A stretch of DNA of 64,000 nt from Methylomarinum vadi (GTDB lineage: Bacteria; Pseudomonadota; Gammaproteobacteria; Methylococcales; Methylomonadaceae). This document shows positions 45,270 to 57,046 of this stretch, in pieces. Numbering within the stretch: position 1 is the first letter of the stretch; the number at the start of each line of letters is the position of its first letter. Location: assembly GCF_000733935.1 (NCBI RefSeq), contig NZ_JPON01000001.1, forward strand, positions 3,172,501 through 3,236,500. The letters are read 5' to 3'. Under the pieces are notes generated by a model. It ran no database searches, had not been told where the DNA came from, and worked only from the letters and a program-made list of their open reading frames with translations. The position numbers and the translations under genes are program-made.

Positions 45270-47366
45270 GTGGCGCGTAAGACTCCTATAAGCCGTTATC
45301 GAAATATCGGTATCATGGCGCATATAGATGCGGGTAAGACCACGACGACCGAACGCATCCTCTATTACACCGGAGTGTCTCATAAGATCGGCGAGGTGCA
45401 TGATGGTGCGGCGACTATGGATTGGATGGCGCAGGAGCAAGAGCGGGGGATTACCATAACCTCGGCGGCGACGACATGTTTCTGGGCGGGAATGGAAAAG
45501 CAGTATCCGCAGCACCGTATCAATATCATCGATACGCCGGGGCACGTTGATTTTACCATCGAGGTTGAGCGTTCGTTACGGGTTTTAGATGGTGCGTGCG
45601 CAGTCTTTTGTGCGGTGGGCGGTGTGGAGCCGCAGTCTGAAACGGTATGGCGACAGGCGAATAAATATCATGTCCCAAGAATGGCTTTTGTTAATAAAAT
45701 GGATCGTTCTGGTGCTGATTTTTTGCGTGTGGTTGAGCAGATTAAAGTAAGGCTGGGTGCGAATCCGGTCCCCATGCAACTGCCAATTGGCGCAGAAGAT
45801 AGCTTTGCCGGCGTGGTCGATCTGGTGAAAATGAAGGCTATTTATTGGGAAGAGGCCAATATGGGAGTGGCTTTCGAAGAAAGGGAAATTCCTGAGGAAA
45901 TGTCTGGCTTGGCAAGTGAGTGGCGCGAGCATTTAGTGGAGGCGGCGGCCGAAGCTTCTGATGAATTAATGGAAAAATATCTGGAAGCGGACGACCTGTC
46001 CAATGAAGAAATTAAGCAGGGAATTAGAAGGTTGACTTTGGCGAATCAGGCGGTGCCTGTTTTTTGTGGTTCGGCTTTCAAGAACAAAGGCGTGCAGTGC
46101 ATTTTAGATGCGGTGATTGATTTCATGCCCGCTCCAACCGATGTGTTGGCGATTAAAGGGCATTTGGTGGATTCCGAGGAAGAGGTGGAGCGTCATTCCT
46201 CGGACGAAGAGCCATTTTCCGCCTTGGCTTTTAAGATTGCGACCGACCCTTATGTGGGGGCTTTGACGTTTTTTAGGGTTTATTCAGGGGTGTTGAACTC
46301 CGGCGATGCTGTTCTGAATACGATTAAAGGCAAAAGGGAGCGTATTGGTCGATTGGTGCAAATGCATGCCAACAGTCGAGAAGAAATTAAAGAAGTAAGA
46401 GCTGGCGATATCGCCGCGGCTATTGGTTTGAAGGATGTTACAACCGGCGATACGCTGTGTGATATGAATGAGCCGGTAGTGCTGGAGAAAATGGATTTTC
46501 CGGATCCGGTGATCTCGGTGGCAGTTGAGCCAAAGACTAAGGCGGACCAGGAGAAGATGGGGGTTGCACTGGGTAAGCTGGCGCAGGAGGACCCTTCTTT
46601 TAGGGTTAATACAGATGAAGAGTCCGGTCAGGTGATTATTTCCGGAATGGGTGAGCTCCATTTGGAAATTATTGTTGATCGGCTGCAAAGGGAATTCAAT
46701 GTGGAAGCTAATGTCGGAGCTCCGCAAGTTGCTTACAGGGAGACAGTTAGAAAAGCAGTAGAATGTGAAGGGAAGTTTGTAAGGCAGTCGGGTGGTCGTG
46801 GTCAATACGGACATGTTTGGTTACGAATTGAGCCTCTTGAGCAAGGTGCAGGATATGAGTTTGTCAACGAGATAGTTGGCGGCGTGGTGCCTAAGGAATA
46901 TATACCGGCAGTTGATAAAGGCATACAAGAGCAGATGGAAAATGGTATACTAGCTGGTTTCCCCGTTGTTGATGTAAAAGTTAGTTTATTCGATGGTTCA
47001 TATCATGATGTCGATTCGAGTGAAATGGCTTTCAAAATAGCAGGATCGATGGGTTTTAGGGACGGGGCCAAGGCTGCAAACCCAGTATTGCTTGAACCAA
47101 TGATGAAGGTTGAAGTGGTTACCCCGGAGGAATATATGGGGGATGTTGTCGGCGATATTAATAGGCGTCGCGGAATAATCCATGGAATGGGGGATTCGCC
47201 AGCGGGTAAGTTGGTTGAGTGCGAGGTTCCGTTGGCTGAGATGTTTGGTTATGCAACTGACTTGCGTTCAGCGACCCAGGGTCGGGCAACATACAGTATG
47301 CAGTTCGATAAATATAGCGAAGCACCTGCAAATATTGCAGAAGCAATTATTAAAAAAGTATCTTAA
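45270..47366 (+). CDS. fusA: Elongation factor G
   Basis: GTPase that translocates tRNA and mRNA and helps recycle ribosomes. The 698-aa protein starts at GTG after an AAGGGTAAGG ribosome site. It has the P-loop [13 protein letters not shown], switch [27 protein letters not shown], and domain IV tip region near [19 protein letters not shown]. It is followed 28 bp later by the second tuf. Confidence 0.98.
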   Translation: MARKTPISRYRNIGIMAHIDAGKTTTTERILYYTGVSHKIGEVHDGAATMDWMAQEQERGITITSAATTCFWAGMEKQYPQHRINIIDTPGHVDFTIEVERSLRVLDGACAVFCAVGGVEPQSETVWRQANKYHVPRMAFVNKMDRSGADFLRVVEQIKVRLGANPVPMQLPIGAEDSFAGVVDLVKMKAIYWEEANMGVAFEEREIPEEMSGLASEWREHLVEAAAEASDELMEKYLEADDLSNEEIKQGIRRLTLANQAVPVFCGSAFKNKGVQCILDAVIDFMPAPTDVLAIKGHLVDSEEEVERHSSDEEPFSALAFKIATDPYVGALTFFRVYSGVLNSGDAVLNTIKGKRERIGRLVQMHANSREEIKEVRAGDIAAAIGLKDVTTGDTLCDMNEPVVLEKMDFPDPVISVAVEPKTKADQEKMGVALGKLAQEDPSFRVNTDEESGQVIISGMGELHLEIIVDRLQREFNVEANVGAPQVAYRETVRKAVECEGKFVRQSGGRGQYGHVWLRIEPLEQGAGYEFVNEIVGGVVPKEYIPAVDKGIQEQMENGILAGFPVVDVKVSLFDGSYHDVDSSEMAFKIAGSMGFRDGAKAANPVLLEPMMKVEVVTPEEYMGDVVGDINRRRGIIHGMGDSPAGKLVECEVPLAEMFGYATDLRSATQGRATYSMQFDKYSEAPANIAEAIIKKVS

Positions 47367-47394
47367 CTCTTTGTTTAAATTTAGGTATTGACTC

Positions 47395-48585
47395 ATGGCT
47401 AAAGAAAAATTTGAAAGAACGAAACCGCACGTAAACGTAGGGACCATTGGCCACGTTGACCACGGTAAAACCACATTAACAGCGGCATTGACGAAAGTAA
47501 TGGCGGAAAAGCATGGTGGTGCGGCCAGAGCTTTCGATCAGATTGATAATGCACCGGAAGAGCGTGAGCGTGGTATTACCATTGCAACTTCTCACGTGGA
47601 ATACGAATCGGATACCCGACACTACGCCCACGTGGACTGCCCGGGACACGCCGACTATGTCAAGAACATGATTACCGGCGCGGCGCAAATGGATGGTGCG
47701 ATTCTGGTTTGTTCGGCTGCTGACGGTCCGATGCCGCAAACGCGTGAGCATATCCTGTTGTCCAGACAGGTAGGTGTTCCTTATATCGTAGTGTTCCTGA
47801 ATAAAGCCGATATGGTTGACGATGAAGAGTTGATCGAGTTGGTTGAAATGGAGGTTCGCGAGTTGCTGAACCAGTACGAATTCCCGGGTGACGATACGCC
47901 AATCATCATTGGTTCTGCGCTGAAGGCGCTGGAAGGCGATACCAGCGACATTGGTGTGCCGGCGGTTGAAAAGTTGGTCGAGGCGTTGGACACCTATATT
48001 CCAGAGCCGAAGCGGGCGGTCGATGGGCCATTCCTGATGCCAATCGAAGATGTCTTCTCAATTTCTGGTCGTGGTACGGTAGTTACCGGTCGGGTAGAGC
48101 GCGGTATCATTAAAGTGGGTGAAGAGGTCGAGATCGTCGGCATCAAAGAAACCACTAAAACCACTTGTACCGGTGTTGAAATGTTCCGCAAATTGCTGGA
48201 TCAAGGTGAGGCCGGTGATAACGTAGGTGTTCTGTTGCGGGGCACCAAGCGTGACGAAGTAGAGCGTGGTCAAGTATTGGCGCACGTTGGCACCATCAAG
48301 CCGCACACGCACTTCAAGGCCGAAATCTACGTCTTGTCGAAAGATGAGGGTGGTCGCCATACGCCATTCTTCAATGGTTATCGTCCACAGTTCTACTTCA
48401 GAACCACGGATGTAACCGGTGCGGTAGAGTTGCCGGAAGGTGTGGAAATGGTCATGCCGGGCGACAACGTGACCGTAGAAGTCAAGCTGATCGCGCCGAT
48501 CGCGATGGACGATGGTCTGCGTTTCGCGGTACGTGAAGGTGGCCGTACCGTCGGTGCGGGTGTTGTTGCTTCAATTATTGAGTAA
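47395..48585 (+). CDS. tuf: Elongation factor Tu, copy in the str operon
   Basis: Same 396-aa product as the copy at 31078. This is the tufA position of E. coli, after fusA. The start codon is preceded by weakly matching Shine-Dalgarno sequence (TTTAGGTATTGACTC). Only 7 bp separate it from rpsJ, so str and S10 clusters are joined. Synonymous differences from the other copy begin only after base 371. Confidence 0.99.
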   Translation: MAKEKFERTKPHVNVGTIGHVDHGKTTLTAALTKVMAEKHGGAARAFDQIDNAPEERERGITIATSHVEYESDTRHYAHVDCPGHADYVKNMITGAAQMDGAILVCSAADGPMPQTREHILLSRQVGVPYIVVFLNKADMVDDEELIELVEMEVRELLNQYEFPGDDTPIIIGSALKALEGDTSDIGVPAVEKLVEALDTYIPEPKRAVDGPFLMPIEDVFSISGRGTVVTGRVERGIIKVGEEVEIVGIKETTKTTCTGVEMFRKLLDQGEAGDNVGVLLRGTKRDEVERGQVLAHVGTIKPHTHFKAEIYVLSKDEGGRHTPFFNGYRPQFYFRTTDVTGAVELPEGVEMVMPGDNVTVEVKLIAPIAMDDGLRFAVREGGRTVGAGVVASIIE

Positions 48586-48592
48586 GTAAGAA

Positions 48593-48904
48593 ATGTCGAA
48601 TCAAACTATCAGAATCCGTTTAAAAGCATTCGATCATAAATTAATCGATCAGTCTGCTGGTGAGATAGTAGAAACAGCAAAAAGAACGGGCGCCCAAGTT
48701 AAGGGCCCCATTCCTTTGCCTACTAGAAAAGAGCGCTTTACTGTATTGATCTCGCCTCACGTCAACAAAGACGCGCGTGATCAATATGAATTAAGAACCT
48801 ATAAAAGGTTGCTTGATATAGTCGAGCCAACAGATAAAACCGTTGACGCATTGATGAAACTGGATCTTGCGGCTGGGGTAGATGTTCAAATTAAGCTGAA
48901 ATAA
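48593..48904 (+). CDS. rpsJ: 30S ribosomal protein S10
   Basis: Ribosome head protein that also acts as NusE in antitermination together with NusB and boxA. The 103-aa protein is complete, with [21 protein letters not shown] and [20 protein letters not shown]. It begins 7 bp after tuf, with no room for the L4-controlled S10 leader known from E. coli. Confidence 0.98.
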   Translation: MSNQTIRIRLKAFDHKLIDQSAGEIVETAKRTGAQVKGPIPLPTRKERFTVLISPHVNKDARDQYELRTYKRLLDIVEPTDKTVDALMKLDLAAGVDVQIKLK

Positions 48905-48936
48905 CAGCTAAATAGATAAAGTAGAGGGATTGGCAG

Positions 48937-49587
48937 ATGTCAATAGGTCTTATTGGTCGTAAAAGTGGTATGACCCGAGTTTTTTGTGAAGATGGTTCTT
49001 CAGTGCCGGTGACTGTTCTTCAAATTGACTCGAACAGAGTCGTTCAAGTCAAGAATTTGGAAAAAGATGGATACCGTGCGGTGCAAGTGGCTGCGGGAGA
49101 AAAGAAGTCATCTAAAGTCAATAAAGCCATGGCGGGACATTATGCAGCCGCGAATGTGACTGCTGGACGTGGTTTGTGGGAATTCAGGTTGAACGACGGT
49201 GAGGGTGATGACTTATCTGCCGGTTCTGAATTGAATGTGGGTCTCTTTTCCGAAGGGCAAGTCGTTGATGTTCGCGGAACCAGCATCGGTAAAGGTTTTC
49301 AAGGTGGTGTGAGACGCCACAACTTTAGAACCCAGGATGCAACCCACGGTAACTCATTGTCGCATAGGGCTCCGGGTTCCAACGGTATGTGTCAAACGCC
49401 GGGTCGGGTTTTTAAAGGCAAGAAAATGGCCGGACACATGGGGTCGGTTAAACGAACCGTGCAGAATCTGACGATTCATGCGGTAGATACCGAAAGAAAT
49501 CTAATTTTGGTGAAAGGCGCCGTGCCTGGAGCTAAAGGCGGGGATGTTGTGATCACTCCTGCGGTTAAGAAGCAAAATAAGGGTTAA
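48937..49587 (+). CDS. rplC: 50S ribosomal protein L3
   Basis: Early assembly protein whose central loop reaches the peptidyl-transferase centre. 216 aa; [13 protein letters not shown] start and [20 protein letters not shown], which contains the Gln methylated by PrmB in E. coli. Next gene rplD follows after 3 bp. Confidence 0.97.
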   Translation: MSIGLIGRKSGMTRVFCEDGSSVPVTVLQIDSNRVVQVKNLEKDGYRAVQVAAGEKKSSKVNKAMAGHYAAANVTAGRGLWEFRLNDGEGDDLSAGSELNVGLFSEGQVVDVRGTSIGKGFQGGVRRHNFRTQDATHGNSLSHRAPGSNGMCQTPGRVFKGKKMAGHMGSVKRTVQNLTIHAVDTERNLILVKGAVPGAKGGDVVITPAVKKQNKG

Positions 49588-49590
49588 GAT

Positions 49591-50211
49591 ATGGCATTGC
49601 AAGTACCTGCAATCAATGACCAGGACTCCGCGACTGCCGTTGACGTGGCAGAACAAGTTTTCGGTCAAGAATTTAATGAAACACTGGTTCATCAGCTTGT
49701 CGTTAAATATCAAGCTGGCGCACGTGCTGGAACGAAAGCACAAAAAAATCGTTCGGCTGTCAGAGGTGGCGGAATCAAGCCTTGGCGTCAGAAAGGCACT
49801 GGGCGTGCCCGCTCGGGTACGACTCGTAGTCCGCTATGGCGTTCTGGCGGTGTGACATTTGCAGCGCAACCACGCTCCTTCGAGCAGAAGTTGAATAAGA
49901 AAATGTATAAAGCGGGCATACGCTCGATTTTTTCTGAACTGCTGCGTCAAGAAAGACTGACAGTGAGCGACGACATTCTGCCAACCTCGCCTAAAACAAA
50001 AGAATTTGCGGGCAAGTTGAAAGCTTTGGACGCTAAACGAGTTCTGATCATCGCCGACGATATTAATGAAAATTTGTATTTAGCGGCGCGGAACATTCCT
50101 TATGTCGCGATTGCAACGGCCGAATCTGTCGATCCTGTGACATTGGTATCCGCAGATAAAGTGATTGCTACGACAACGGCATTGAAAAATATCGAGGAGC
50201 GTCTGTCATGA
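49591..50211 (+). CDS. rplD: 50S ribosomal protein L4
   Basis: 206-aa protein lining the exit tunnel with its long loop ([20 protein letters not shown]). In E. coli it also represses the S10 operon by binding the leader RNA; no such leader exists upstream of rpsJ here. It overlaps rplW by four bases (ATGA). Confidence 0.97.
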   Translation: MALQVPAINDQDSATAVDVAEQVFGQEFNETLVHQLVVKYQAGARAGTKAQKNRSAVRGGGIKPWRQKGTGRARSGTTRSPLWRSGGVTFAAQPRSFEQKLNKKMYKAGIRSIFSELLRQERLTVSDDILPTSPKTKEFAGKLKALDAKRVLIIADDINENLYLAARNIPYVAIATAESVDPVTLVSADKVIATTTALKNIEERLS

Positions 50212-50507
50212 GTATGCAGAAAAGTCAGTTAGCCAATGTATTGCTGGCTCCGATTATCACGGAAAAAAGCTCATTCGCGGCGGAGAATGACAAGCGTTTC
50301 GTATTCAGAGTACAGAATTCGGCAACAAAATTACAAGTTAAAAGAGCGGTCGAATTGATGTTCGATGTCGAAGTAGACTCGGTTCAAGTTTTGAACGTTA
50401 AAGGTAAGGTCAAACGTTTTGGCCGAACTTTGGGTAAGCGCTCTGACTGGAAAAAGGCCTATGTTAAGTTAAAATCCGGTCACGATATCGATTTCGCGGC
50501 AGCTTGA
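50208..50507 (+). CDS. rplW: 50S ribosomal protein L23
   Basis: 99-aa protein at the tunnel exit, docking site for trigger factor and SRP. The start [20 protein letters not shown] and [22 protein letters not shown] are conserved. A second in-frame ATG at 50214 is possible as start. Confidence 0.97.
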   Translation: MSMQKSQLANVLLAPIITEKSSFAAENDKRFVFRVQNSATKLQVKRAVELMFDVEVDSVQVLNVKGKVKRFGRTLGKRSDWKKAYVKLKSGHDIDFAAA

Positions 50508-50550
50508 TAGTTTTTAGTCTTAAAAGAATCAATAGGAACGGTAGAAAAGC

Positions 50551-51378
50551 ATGGCTATTCTAAAATCAAAGCCGACATCGCCAGGTTCTCGGTTTGTAGT
50601 ACGTGTTAAAAATGATGAATTGCATAAAGGTAAGCCATTTGCACAGTTACTCGACAAAAACAGCAAAAGCGGCGGTCGCAATAATCAAGGTAGAATTACA
50701 ACACGTCATATAGGCGGTGGTCATAAAAAGCACTACCGTATCATTGATTTCAAACGTAACAAACTGGATGTTCCGGCGATTGTTGAACGAATCGAATACG
50801 ATCCCAATAGAACGGCAAACATAGCATTGCTGTTGTATAAGGATGGTGAGCGTAAATATATCATTGCGCCAAAAGGTTTGGAAAAAGGTCAGGAGCTTGT
50901 TTCTTCGGAGACGACTCCAGTTAAGGTTGGCAACTGTATGCCGTTGCGCAACATACCGCTAGGTACAAATATCCACTGCGTGGAATTGAAGCCTGGAAAA
51001 GGCGCACAATTAGCCCGAAGTGCGGGTGCTTCTGCGCAATTAGTCGCTAAAGAAGGCGCGCACGTTACATTGCGATTGCGTTCTGGTGAAATGCGCAAGG
51101 TAATGGCCGATTGCAAGGCTGTAGTTGGCGAAGTTTCCAACTCGGAACATAACCTGATTTCGTTGGGTAAGGCGGGAGCTAAACGTTGGCGAGGCGTAAG
51201 ACCTACGGTAAGAGGTGTTGCGATGAACCCGGTTGATCACCCGCATGGTGGTGGTGAAGGTAGAACTTCTGGTGGAAGACATCCCGTTTCTCCTTGGGGT
51301 ATTCCAACGAAGGGTTACAAAACTAGAAAAAACAAACGGACTGATAACATGATTGTCAGACGCCGTAAGCAAAAATAA
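50551..51378 (+). CDS. rplB: 50S ribosomal protein L2
   Basis: 275-aa 23S-binding protein needed for subunit joining and peptidyl transfer. The functional motif [20 protein letters not shown], with the critical His, is intact. Preceded by 43 bp of AT-rich spacer with an AGGAACGG ribosome site. Confidence 0.98.
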   Translation: MAILKSKPTSPGSRFVVRVKNDELHKGKPFAQLLDKNSKSGGRNNQGRITTRHIGGGHKKHYRIIDFKRNKLDVPAIVERIEYDPNRTANIALLLYKDGERKYIIAPKGLEKGQELVSSETTPVKVGNCMPLRNIPLGTNIHCVELKPGKGAQLARSAGASAQLVAKEGAHVTLRLRSGEMRKVMADCKAVVGEVSNSEHNLISLGKAGAKRWRGVRPTVRGVAMNPVDHPHGGGEGRTSGGRHPVSPWGIPTKGYKTRKNKRTDNMIVRRRKQK

Positions 51379-51390
51379 GAGGTATTAAGC

Positions 51391-51663
51391 GTGCCACGTT
51401 CAATTAAAAAAGGTCCATTTATTGATCATCATCTGCTGAAAAAAGTTGAAGAAGCAGTAAAGAGCAATAATCGGAAACCGATTAAAACATGGTCAAGAAG
51501 GTCGATGATCATCCCGGAAATGCTGGGACTGACAATCGCAGTACATAACGGCCGTCAACATGTGCCAGTACTGATCTCAGAAAATATGGTCGGACACAAG
51601 TTGGGTGAGTTCGCTCCTACCCGAACCTATAAAGGCCATATCGCGGACAAAAAATCAAGATAA
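51391..51663 (+). CDS. rpsS: 30S ribosomal protein S19
   Basis: 90-aa head protein forming bridge contacts with 23S. Begins at GTG with [20 protein letters not shown], and ends with the family [29 protein letters not shown] precedes it. Confidence 0.97.
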   Translation: MPRSIKKGPFIDHHLLKKVEEAVKSNNRKPIKTWSRRSMIIPEMLGLTIAVHNGRQHVPVLISENMVGHKLGEFAPTRTYKGHIADKKSR

Positions 51664-51672
51664 GAGGGAAAG

Positions 51673-52008
51673 ATGGAAGTATCAGCAAAACTTAGTAATG
51701 CCCCTTTATCAGCGCAAAAGGCGAGATTGGTAGGTGATCAAATACGTGGTTTGCCAGTTGAAAAAGCTCTGAACTTATTACAGTTCAGTTCCAAAAAAGC
51801 TGCAGCAATCATAAAAAAGGTTTTGGAGTCGGCTATTGCAAACGCTGAACACAATGAAAGTGCCGATATCGATGAATTGATCGTATCGACAGTTTATGTG
51901 AATGAGGGTGCAACATTAAAAAGGGTTCGGGCCAGGGCTAAAGGCCGGGCAAATCATATTCTGAAAAGAACCTGCCATATAACAGTTAAAGTAGCGGAAT
52001 ACGAGTAG
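51673..52008 (+). CDS. rplV: 50S ribosomal protein L22
   Basis: 111-aa tunnel protein. Core [20 protein letters not shown] and the beta-hairpin tip [20 protein letters not shown] are typical. Start is 9 bp after rpsS. Confidence 0.97.
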   Translation: MEVSAKLSNAPLSAQKARLVGDQIRGLPVEKALNLLQFSSKKAAAIIKKVLESAIANAEHNESADIDELIVSTVYVNEGATLKRVRARAKGRANHILKRTCHITVKVAEYE

Positions 52009-52018
52009 AGGCAAAAAA

Positions 52019-52690
52019 ATGGGTCAAAAAGTACATCCAACGGGTATACGCCTTGGGATTGTTAAAGATTGGACTTCAAGATGGTATGCAAACAGCCAAA
52101 ACTATCCGGTATTTCTGCTGCAGGATCTGAAGGTTCGTGATTACATTCAGAAGAAGCTTGCACATGCGTCAGTCAGTCGTATTCAAATCAATCGCCCGGC
52201 GAATAATGCCCATATCACCGTACATACTGCCCGGCCAGGCATTGTGATCGGCAAAAAAGGCGAAGATATTGATAAATTGAGACAGGACGTGTCTGCAATG
52301 CTGGGCGTTCCCGTACAGCTCAATGTAGAAGAAATCAGAAAGCCAGAATTAGATGCAAAACTGGTTGCCGAAAGCATTGCACAGCAACTGGAGAAACGGA
52401 TCATGTATCGCCGTGCCATGAAGCGTGCCGTGACGAATACCATGAGGTTGGGGGCAGAAGGTATCAAGATTAATGTCGCCGGACGTTTGAATGGCGCAGA
52501 AATCGCCCGTGGCGAATGGTACCGCGAAGGCCGTGTGCCTTTGCATACATTACGTGCCGATATCGATTATGGCACCGCAGAGGCAAATACCACCTATGGG
52601 ATTATTGGCATTAAGGTGTGGATTTTCAAGGGTGAAGTATTTGATATGGATGCCGAAAGCGCATCTGCTAAACCAGAATCTAAAAAATAG
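52019..52690 (+). CDS. rpsC: 30S ribosomal protein S3
   Basis: 223-aa protein at the mRNA entry site with helicase activity. KH domain motif [13 protein letters not shown] and start [20 protein letters not shown] are present. Ten bp separate it from rplV. Confidence 0.98.
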   Translation: MGQKVHPTGIRLGIVKDWTSRWYANSQNYPVFLLQDLKVRDYIQKKLAHASVSRIQINRPANNAHITVHTARPGIVIGKKGEDIDKLRQDVSAMLGVPVQLNVEEIRKPELDAKLVAESIAQQLEKRIMYRRAMKRAVTNTMRLGAEGIKINVAGRLNGAEIARGEWYREGRVPLHTLRADIDYGTAEANTTYGIIGIKVWIFKGEVFDMDAESASAKPESKK

Positions 52691-52706
52691 TTGAAGGAAA
52701 AGAGCG

Positions 52707-53120
52707 ATGCTTCAACCAAAGAGAACAAAATTTCGTAAGCAGCATAAAGGTAAAAACAACGGGACCGCATTGCGTGGTTCGTCAGTAAGTTTTGGCGAAT
52801 ATGGCCTTAAAGCGACAACTCGTGGTAGAATTACCGCCCGCCAAATTGAGGCGGCCCGTCGTGCGATTACTAGGCACGTAAAACGGGGCGGTAAAATTTG
52901 GATCAGAGTGTTCCCGGATAAGCCTATTACTAAAAAACCCTTGGAAGTACGTATGGGTAAAGGTAAAGGTAGTGTAGAATATTGGGTTGCACAAATTAAA
53001 CCGGGTACCATGTTGTATGAGATTCAAGGGGTACCAGAGGAATTGGCGCGTGAGGCCTTTAAATTGGCTGCGGCTAAATTACCTGTCAGAACAACTTTTG
53101 CTGCGCGGACGATACTGTAA
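52707..53120 (+). CDS. rplP: 50S ribosomal protein L16
   Basis: 137-aa protein close to the A-site tRNA elbow. Key segments: [18 protein letters not shown] start, [21 protein letters not shown]. The Arg hydroxylated by YcfD in E. coli lies in the same PDKP-region loop. It overlaps rpmC by one base. Confidence 0.97.
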   Translation: MLQPKRTKFRKQHKGKNNGTALRGSSVSFGEYGLKATTRGRITARQIEAARRAITRHVKRGGKIWIRVFPDKPITKKPLEVRMGKGKGSVEYWVAQIKPGTMLYEIQGVPEELAREAFKLAAAKLPVRTTFAARTIL

Positions 53121-53317
53121 TGAATGCAAGTGAATTACGTCAGAAGACGAAAGAAGAATTAAGCGATATGCTATTTGAGTTATCTCGCGAACAGTTCAAT
53201 CTGAGAATGCAAAAAGGCACTGGACAGTTGACCAAGCCAGATCAGGTTAAAAAAGTGAAACGTGACATTGCGCGGATTCATACTGTGTTGAACGAAAAAG
53301 CGAGAGCCGAGGCATGA
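53120..53317 (+). CDS. rpmC: 50S ribosomal protein L29
   Basis: 65-aa two-helix protein near the tunnel exit. [20 protein letters not shown] and [18 protein letters not shown] match the family. Overlaps rplP and rpsQ (ATGA), so translation is coupled on both sides. Confidence 0.96.
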   Translation: MNASELRQKTKEELSDMLFELSREQFNLRMQKGTGQLTKPDQVKKVKRDIARIHTVLNEKARAEA

Positions 53318-53574
53318 GTGATAACACCGAAAAAATGCGTACCCTAAGGGGACGTGTAATAAGTAACAAAATGGATAAAACCATTTCAGTTCTGGTTGAG
53401 CGAAGAGTTAAACATCCGGTCTACGGAAAAATTGTCAAAAAAACGACCAAATTTTTGGCTCACGATGAACGGAACGAATGCAATGAAGGCGACACGGTTT
53501 CGATAACTTCATGCAGGCCATTATCCAAAAATAAGACCTTCAAAATGGTCGAAATTATTGAAAGAGCAAACTAA
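53314..53574 (+). CDS. rpsQ: 30S ribosomal protein S17
   Basis: 86-aa primary 16S-binding protein with an OB fold: [20 protein letters not shown] and [19 protein letters not shown]. Last gene before the spc-type group; 41 bp follow with no clear terminator. Confidence 0.97.
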   Translation: MSDNTEKMRTLRGRVISNKMDKTISVLVERRVKHPVYGKIVKKTTKFLAHDERNECNEGDTVSITSCRPLSKNKTFKMVEIIERAN

Positions 53575-53615
53575 GTCTTTCAAAACTTTAATTGTAATAT
53601 AGTTGGGATTTAGAA

Positions 53616-53984
53616 ATGATTCAGATGCAAACTAACCTTGACGTCGCCGATAACAGCGGTGCAAAAAAGGTCATGTGTATCAAAGTACTGGGTGGTTCGC
53701 ACCGGCGCTATGCGAATATTGGCGACATTATTAAGGTGAGTGTTAAAGACGCTATCCCTCGCGGGCGTGTGAAAAAAGGTGATGTATATAATGCACTCGT
53801 TGTTAGAACGCGCAAAGGTGTGCGTAGACCCGATGGATCAGTGATCAGATTCGATGGCAATGCGGCCGTCATTCTGAATAATAACCTTCAGCCGCTGGGA
53901 ACACGTATTTTTGGACCGGTAACACGTGAGTTAAGAGGTGATAAATTCATGAAAATCATTTCATTAGCTCCTGAAGTATTGTAA
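53616..53984 (+). CDS. rplN: 50S ribosomal protein L14
   Basis: 122-aa protein forming bridge B8 with 16S. Starts [20 protein letters not shown] and ends with [12 protein letters not shown], both diagnostic. Begins the spc group. Confidence 0.98.
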   Translation: MIQMQTNLDVADNSGAKKVMCIKVLGGSHRRYANIGDIIKVSVKDAIPRGRVKKGDVYNALVVRTRKGVRRPDGSVIRFDGNAAVILNNNLQPLGTRIFGPVTRELRGDKFMKIISLAPEVL

Positions 53985-53996
53985 GTGGGTCAGAAA

Positions 53997-54314
53997 ATGC
54001 AGAAAATTAAACAAGGCGACGAAGTTGTAGTGCTAACCGGAAAAGATAAAGGTAAGCAAGGCAAAGTAACAAAAATCCTAGCGAATAATAAAGTTTTGGT
54101 ACAAGGGATTAATCAGGTTAAAAAACATCAACGCGGTAATCCGAATGCCGGTATCGCTGGCGGTATCATTGAAAAAGATATGCCGATCGATATTTCAAAT
54201 GTTGGTTTGTATAACCCGGAAACCAAGAAGGCGGATCGTGTTGGCTTTAAGTTTCTAGAAGATGGAAAAAAAGTCAGATATTTTAAATCGACTAATGAAG
54301 TTGTTGATGCGTAA
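53997..54314 (+). CDS. rplX: 50S ribosomal protein L24
   Basis: KOW-domain assembly initiator of the 50S subunit. ATG 53997 gives 105 aa ([20 protein letters not shown]), close to the E. coli 104. A GTG at 53985, directly after the rplN stop, would add four residues and is the alternative. [20 protein letters not shown] closes the protein. Confidence 0.95.
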   Translation: MQKIKQGDEVVVLTGKDKGKQGKVTKILANNKVLVQGINQVKKHQRGNPNAGIAGGIIEKDMPIDISNVGLYNPETKKADRVGFKFLEDGKKVRYFKSTNEVVDA

Positions 54315-54324
54315 GGAGTAGATC

Positions 54325-54864
54325 ATGGCTAGACTAGAAACTGAATATAAAGAAAGAATTATTCCTGCGCTGAAAGAACAGTTTGGTTACAAGTCTGTTA
54401 TGGAAGTGCCAAAGCTGAGTAAAATTACTCTGAATATGGGAGTAGGCGGCGCAGTGGCGGACAAGAAAGTTTTACAATCCGCGCTTGCCGATATGGAAAA
54501 GATTTCAGGTCAAAAACCCGTTGTAACGTTGGCCAGAAAATCCATTGCTGGTTTTAAAATCCGCGATGATATGCCTATTGGCTGTAAAGTAACAATAAGG
54601 CGTGACAGAATGTATGAATTTCTGGATCGCTTGATTAATATTGCAATTCCTCGAATCCGCGATTTCCGTGGAATGAGCCCTAAAAGCTTTGATGGGCGTG
54701 GAAATTATTCAATGGGCGTTAAGGAGCAAATCATTTTCCCTGAAATTGATTATGACAAAATTGACGCTTTGCGTGGTATGGATATTTCCATCACAACAAC
54801 AGCTCAGACCGATGAAGAAGGTCGTGCATTGTTAAAGCTTTTTAATTTTCCATTTAAGAACTAA
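54325..54864 (+). CDS. rplE: 50S ribosomal protein L5
   Basis: 179-aa 5S rRNA-binding protein of the central protuberance. [20 protein letters not shown] and [20 protein letters not shown] are standard. In E. coli its mRNA start carries the S8 repression site; I could not confirm one here. Confidence 0.98.
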   Translation: MARLETEYKERIIPALKEQFGYKSVMEVPKLSKITLNMGVGGAVADKKVLQSALADMEKISGQKPVVTLARKSIAGFKIRDDMPIGCKVTIRRDRMYEFLDRLINIAIPRIRDFRGMSPKSFDGRGNYSMGVKEQIIFPEIDYDKIDALRGMDISITTTAQTDEEGRALLKLFNFPFKN

Positions 54865-54879
54865 AGGGCGATTTAGAAA

Positions 54880-55185
54880 ATGGCTAAAAAATCAATGATT
54901 GCACGAGAAACGAAGCGTGCAAAATTAGTCAGCAAATATGAAGCAAAAAGAAAGGCTCTGAAAGAAATTATCAGAGATCCTAATGCCTCGTTTGACGACA
55001 AAGAAAATGCTCAATTGCAGCTGCAAAAACTACCAAGAGATTCCAGCGCATCAAGAATGCGTAACCGTTGTAACTTGACTGGAAGGCCTCATGGTTATTA
55101 CAGAAAATTCGGGCTGAGCCGTAACAAACTGAGAGAGTCCACCATGCGTGGTGACGTTCCTGGTTTGACTAAGGGCAGCTGGTAA
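54880..55185 (+). CDS. rpsN: 30S ribosomal protein S14
   Basis: 101-aa long form without the zinc-binding CxxC pairs of the short S14 type. The C-terminal [20 protein letters not shown] is conserved. Confidence 0.97.
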   Translation: MAKKSMIARETKRAKLVSKYEAKRKALKEIIRDPNASFDDKENAQLQLQKLPRDSSASRMRNRCNLTGRPHGYYRKFGLSRNKLRESTMRGDVPGLTKGSW

Positions 55186-55216
55186 TTTCTGATTGAGGTT
55201 TTTGGAGAATTAGACA

Positions 55217-55612
55217 ATGAGTATGACAGATCCTATTGCAGATATGTTGACCAGAATCAGAAATGGTCAATCTGCGGGAAAGAAAAGTGTGAGATTGCCT
55301 TCATCTAAGGTGAAGGTTGCAATCGCCAAAGTGCTGAAGGAAGAAGGCTACATTAAGGATTACGGCACTGAGACAAAAGGGAGCCACACTGATATGACCA
55401 TTGAATTGAAATATTACAACGGTCGTCCAGTGATTGAGCAAGTAAAGCGCGTCAGCCGACCTGGTTTGCGTATTTATAAATCAAAAGATGAACTGCCAAA
55501 AGTTTTGGGTGGATTAGGTATTGCTATCGTATCCACATCGAAAGGGGTTATGACCGATCGCGCTGCGCGGGCAATCGGGCATGGCGGTGAAGTCATCTGC
55601 ACAGTTTGCTAA
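55217..55612 (+). CDS. rpsH: 30S ribosomal protein S8
   Basis: 131-aa primary 16S-binding protein and spc-operon repressor in E. coli. [20 protein letters not shown] and the RNA-binding [20 protein letters not shown] are present. Confidence 0.98.
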   Translation: MSMTDPIADMLTRIRNGQSAGKKSVRLPSSKVKVAIAKVLKEEGYIKDYGTETKGSHTDMTIELKYYNGRPVIEQVKRVSRPGLRIYKSKDELPKVLGGLGIAIVSTSKGVMTDRAARAIGHGGEVICTVC

Positions 55613-55625
55613 GGAGGGTGAGTAA

Positions 55626-56159
55626 ATGTCTAGAGTAGCAAATGCCCCGATCACCATTCCATCAGGAGTCGACGTTCAATTGAACGGAAATAGCATGACT
55701 GTGAAAGGTAAAGGGGGTCAGTTATCTTTCGATATTCACGACGGCGTTAATGTCGAAATTAACGATAACGTCATTTCTGTGAAGTGGGATGAAGCTGTAA
55801 AAAATGCCAAGGCACACGCAGGGACAGCAAGGGCGTCTATTAACAACATGGTGACAGGCGTTTCCGCGGGCTTCGAAAAAAAATTAACGTTGATCGGTGT
55901 TGGTTATCGTGCACAGGTCCAAGGCAGTAAACTGACTTTATCGTTGGGCTATTCCAACCCGGTTGTTTATGAAGTGCCAAAAGGCATTTCCGTCGAGGCT
56001 CCCAGCCAAACAGAGTTAGTCGTAAAGGGCAGCGATAAACAACAGGTTGGTCAGGTTGCATCGGAAATCAGGGCTTTCCGTCCACCAGAGCCTTACAAAG
56101 GCAAAGGTGTTCGTTATGCTGATGAGTATGTTGCAAGAAAAGAAGCCAAGAAGAAGTAG
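55626..56159 (+). CDS. rplF: 50S ribosomal protein L6
   Basis: 177-aa protein near the sarcin-ricin loop with two related domains. [20 protein letters not shown] start and C-terminal [20 protein letters not shown] are diagnostic. A GGAGG ribosome site overlaps the rpsH stop. Confidence 0.98.
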   Translation: MSRVANAPITIPSGVDVQLNGNSMTVKGKGGQLSFDIHDGVNVEINDNVISVKWDEAVKNAKAHAGTARASINNMVTGVSAGFEKKLTLIGVGYRAQVQGSKLTLSLGYSNPVVYEVPKGISVEAPSQTELVVKGSDKQQVGQVASEIRAFRPPEPYKGKGVRYADEYVARKEAKKK

Positions 56160-56168
56160 GATAAAGTG

Positions 56169-56525
56169 ATGGATAAAAGAGCATCCCGTTTAAAACGTGC
56201 GTTGAGACAACGCAGCAAAATAAAACAGCTAGGTGTAAACAGGCTGACTGTGCATAAAACATCTCAGCATATTTATGCCCAGGTTTTAAGCACCGACGGT
56301 AAAACAACACTCGCTAGTGCGGCAACGACACAAGCTGACGTAAAAAGCGCGGTAAACAATAAGACCGGTAACATCGCTGCTGCTTCTGAAGTAGGCAAAA
56401 AAATTGCTCAAAAGGCGATTGAGGCGGGCGTTACGGTAGTTGCGTTCGATCGTTCAGGTTTTAAATATCATGGTCGTGTGAAAGCATTAGCGGATGCCGC
56501 ACGCGAAGCTGGATTGAAGTTCTAG
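56169..56525 (+). CDS. rplR: 50S ribosomal protein L18
   Basis: 118-aa 5S rRNA-binding protein. Start placed at ATG 56169 ([20 protein letters not shown]); the in-frame GTG just before it would add one residue. The tail [20 protein letters not shown] is conserved. Confidence 0.97.
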   Translation: MDKRASRLKRALRQRSKIKQLGVNRLTVHKTSQHIYAQVLSTDGKTTLASAATTQADVKSAVNNKTGNIAAASEVGKKIAQKAIEAGVTVVAFDRSGFKYHGRVKALADAAREAGLKF

Positions 56526-56534
56526 GGGTATATA

Positions 56535-57041
56535 ATGGCAACAGCACCATCTCAAGGTAGTACAGACGGCTTGCAGGAAAAATTAGTTTCTGTACGACGT
56601 GTAGCAAAAGTAGTTAAGGGCGGTAGAGTTTTTGGTTTTACGGCACTGACGGTGGTCGGCGATGGCGAAGGTCGTGTAGGTTATGGCGTTTGCAAAGCTC
56701 GTGAAGTGCCTATAGCAATTCAAAAATCCTTAGAGCAAGCTCGTAAAAATATGAAGAAGGTCGCCTTGAAGGGCGATACCTTACAATATTCAGTGATGTC
56801 GAACACTGGAGCTGCAAAGGTTTATATGCAACCTGCTTCTGAAGGTACCGGGATTATCGCAGGTGGCGCAATGCGGGCAGTATTCGAAGTGGTCGGTGTG
56901 CATAACGTTCTGGCCAAATGTGTTGGTACGCAGAATCCGATTAACGTGGTTCGGGCGACCATCGAAGGGCTGGCCAGCATGCATGATCCCAAAGCAATTG
57001 CCGCTAAGCGTGGATTAACCGTTGAAGAGATAACCGGATAA
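56535..57041 (+). CDS. rpsE: 30S ribosomal protein S5
   Basis: 168-aa protein at the mRNA entry with a dsRNA-binding N-domain. [20 protein letters not shown] and [20 protein letters not shown] match the family. It lies 5 bp before the ATG of rpmD. Confidence 0.98.
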   Translation: MATAPSQGSTDGLQEKLVSVRRVAKVVKGGRVFGFTALTVVGDGEGRVGYGVCKAREVPIAIQKSLEQARKNMKKVALKGDTLQYSVMSNTGAAKVYMQPASEGTGIIAGGAMRAVFEVVGVHNVLAKCVGTQNPINVVRATIEGLASMHDPKAIAAKRGLTVEEITG

Positions 57042-57046
57042 TAATC

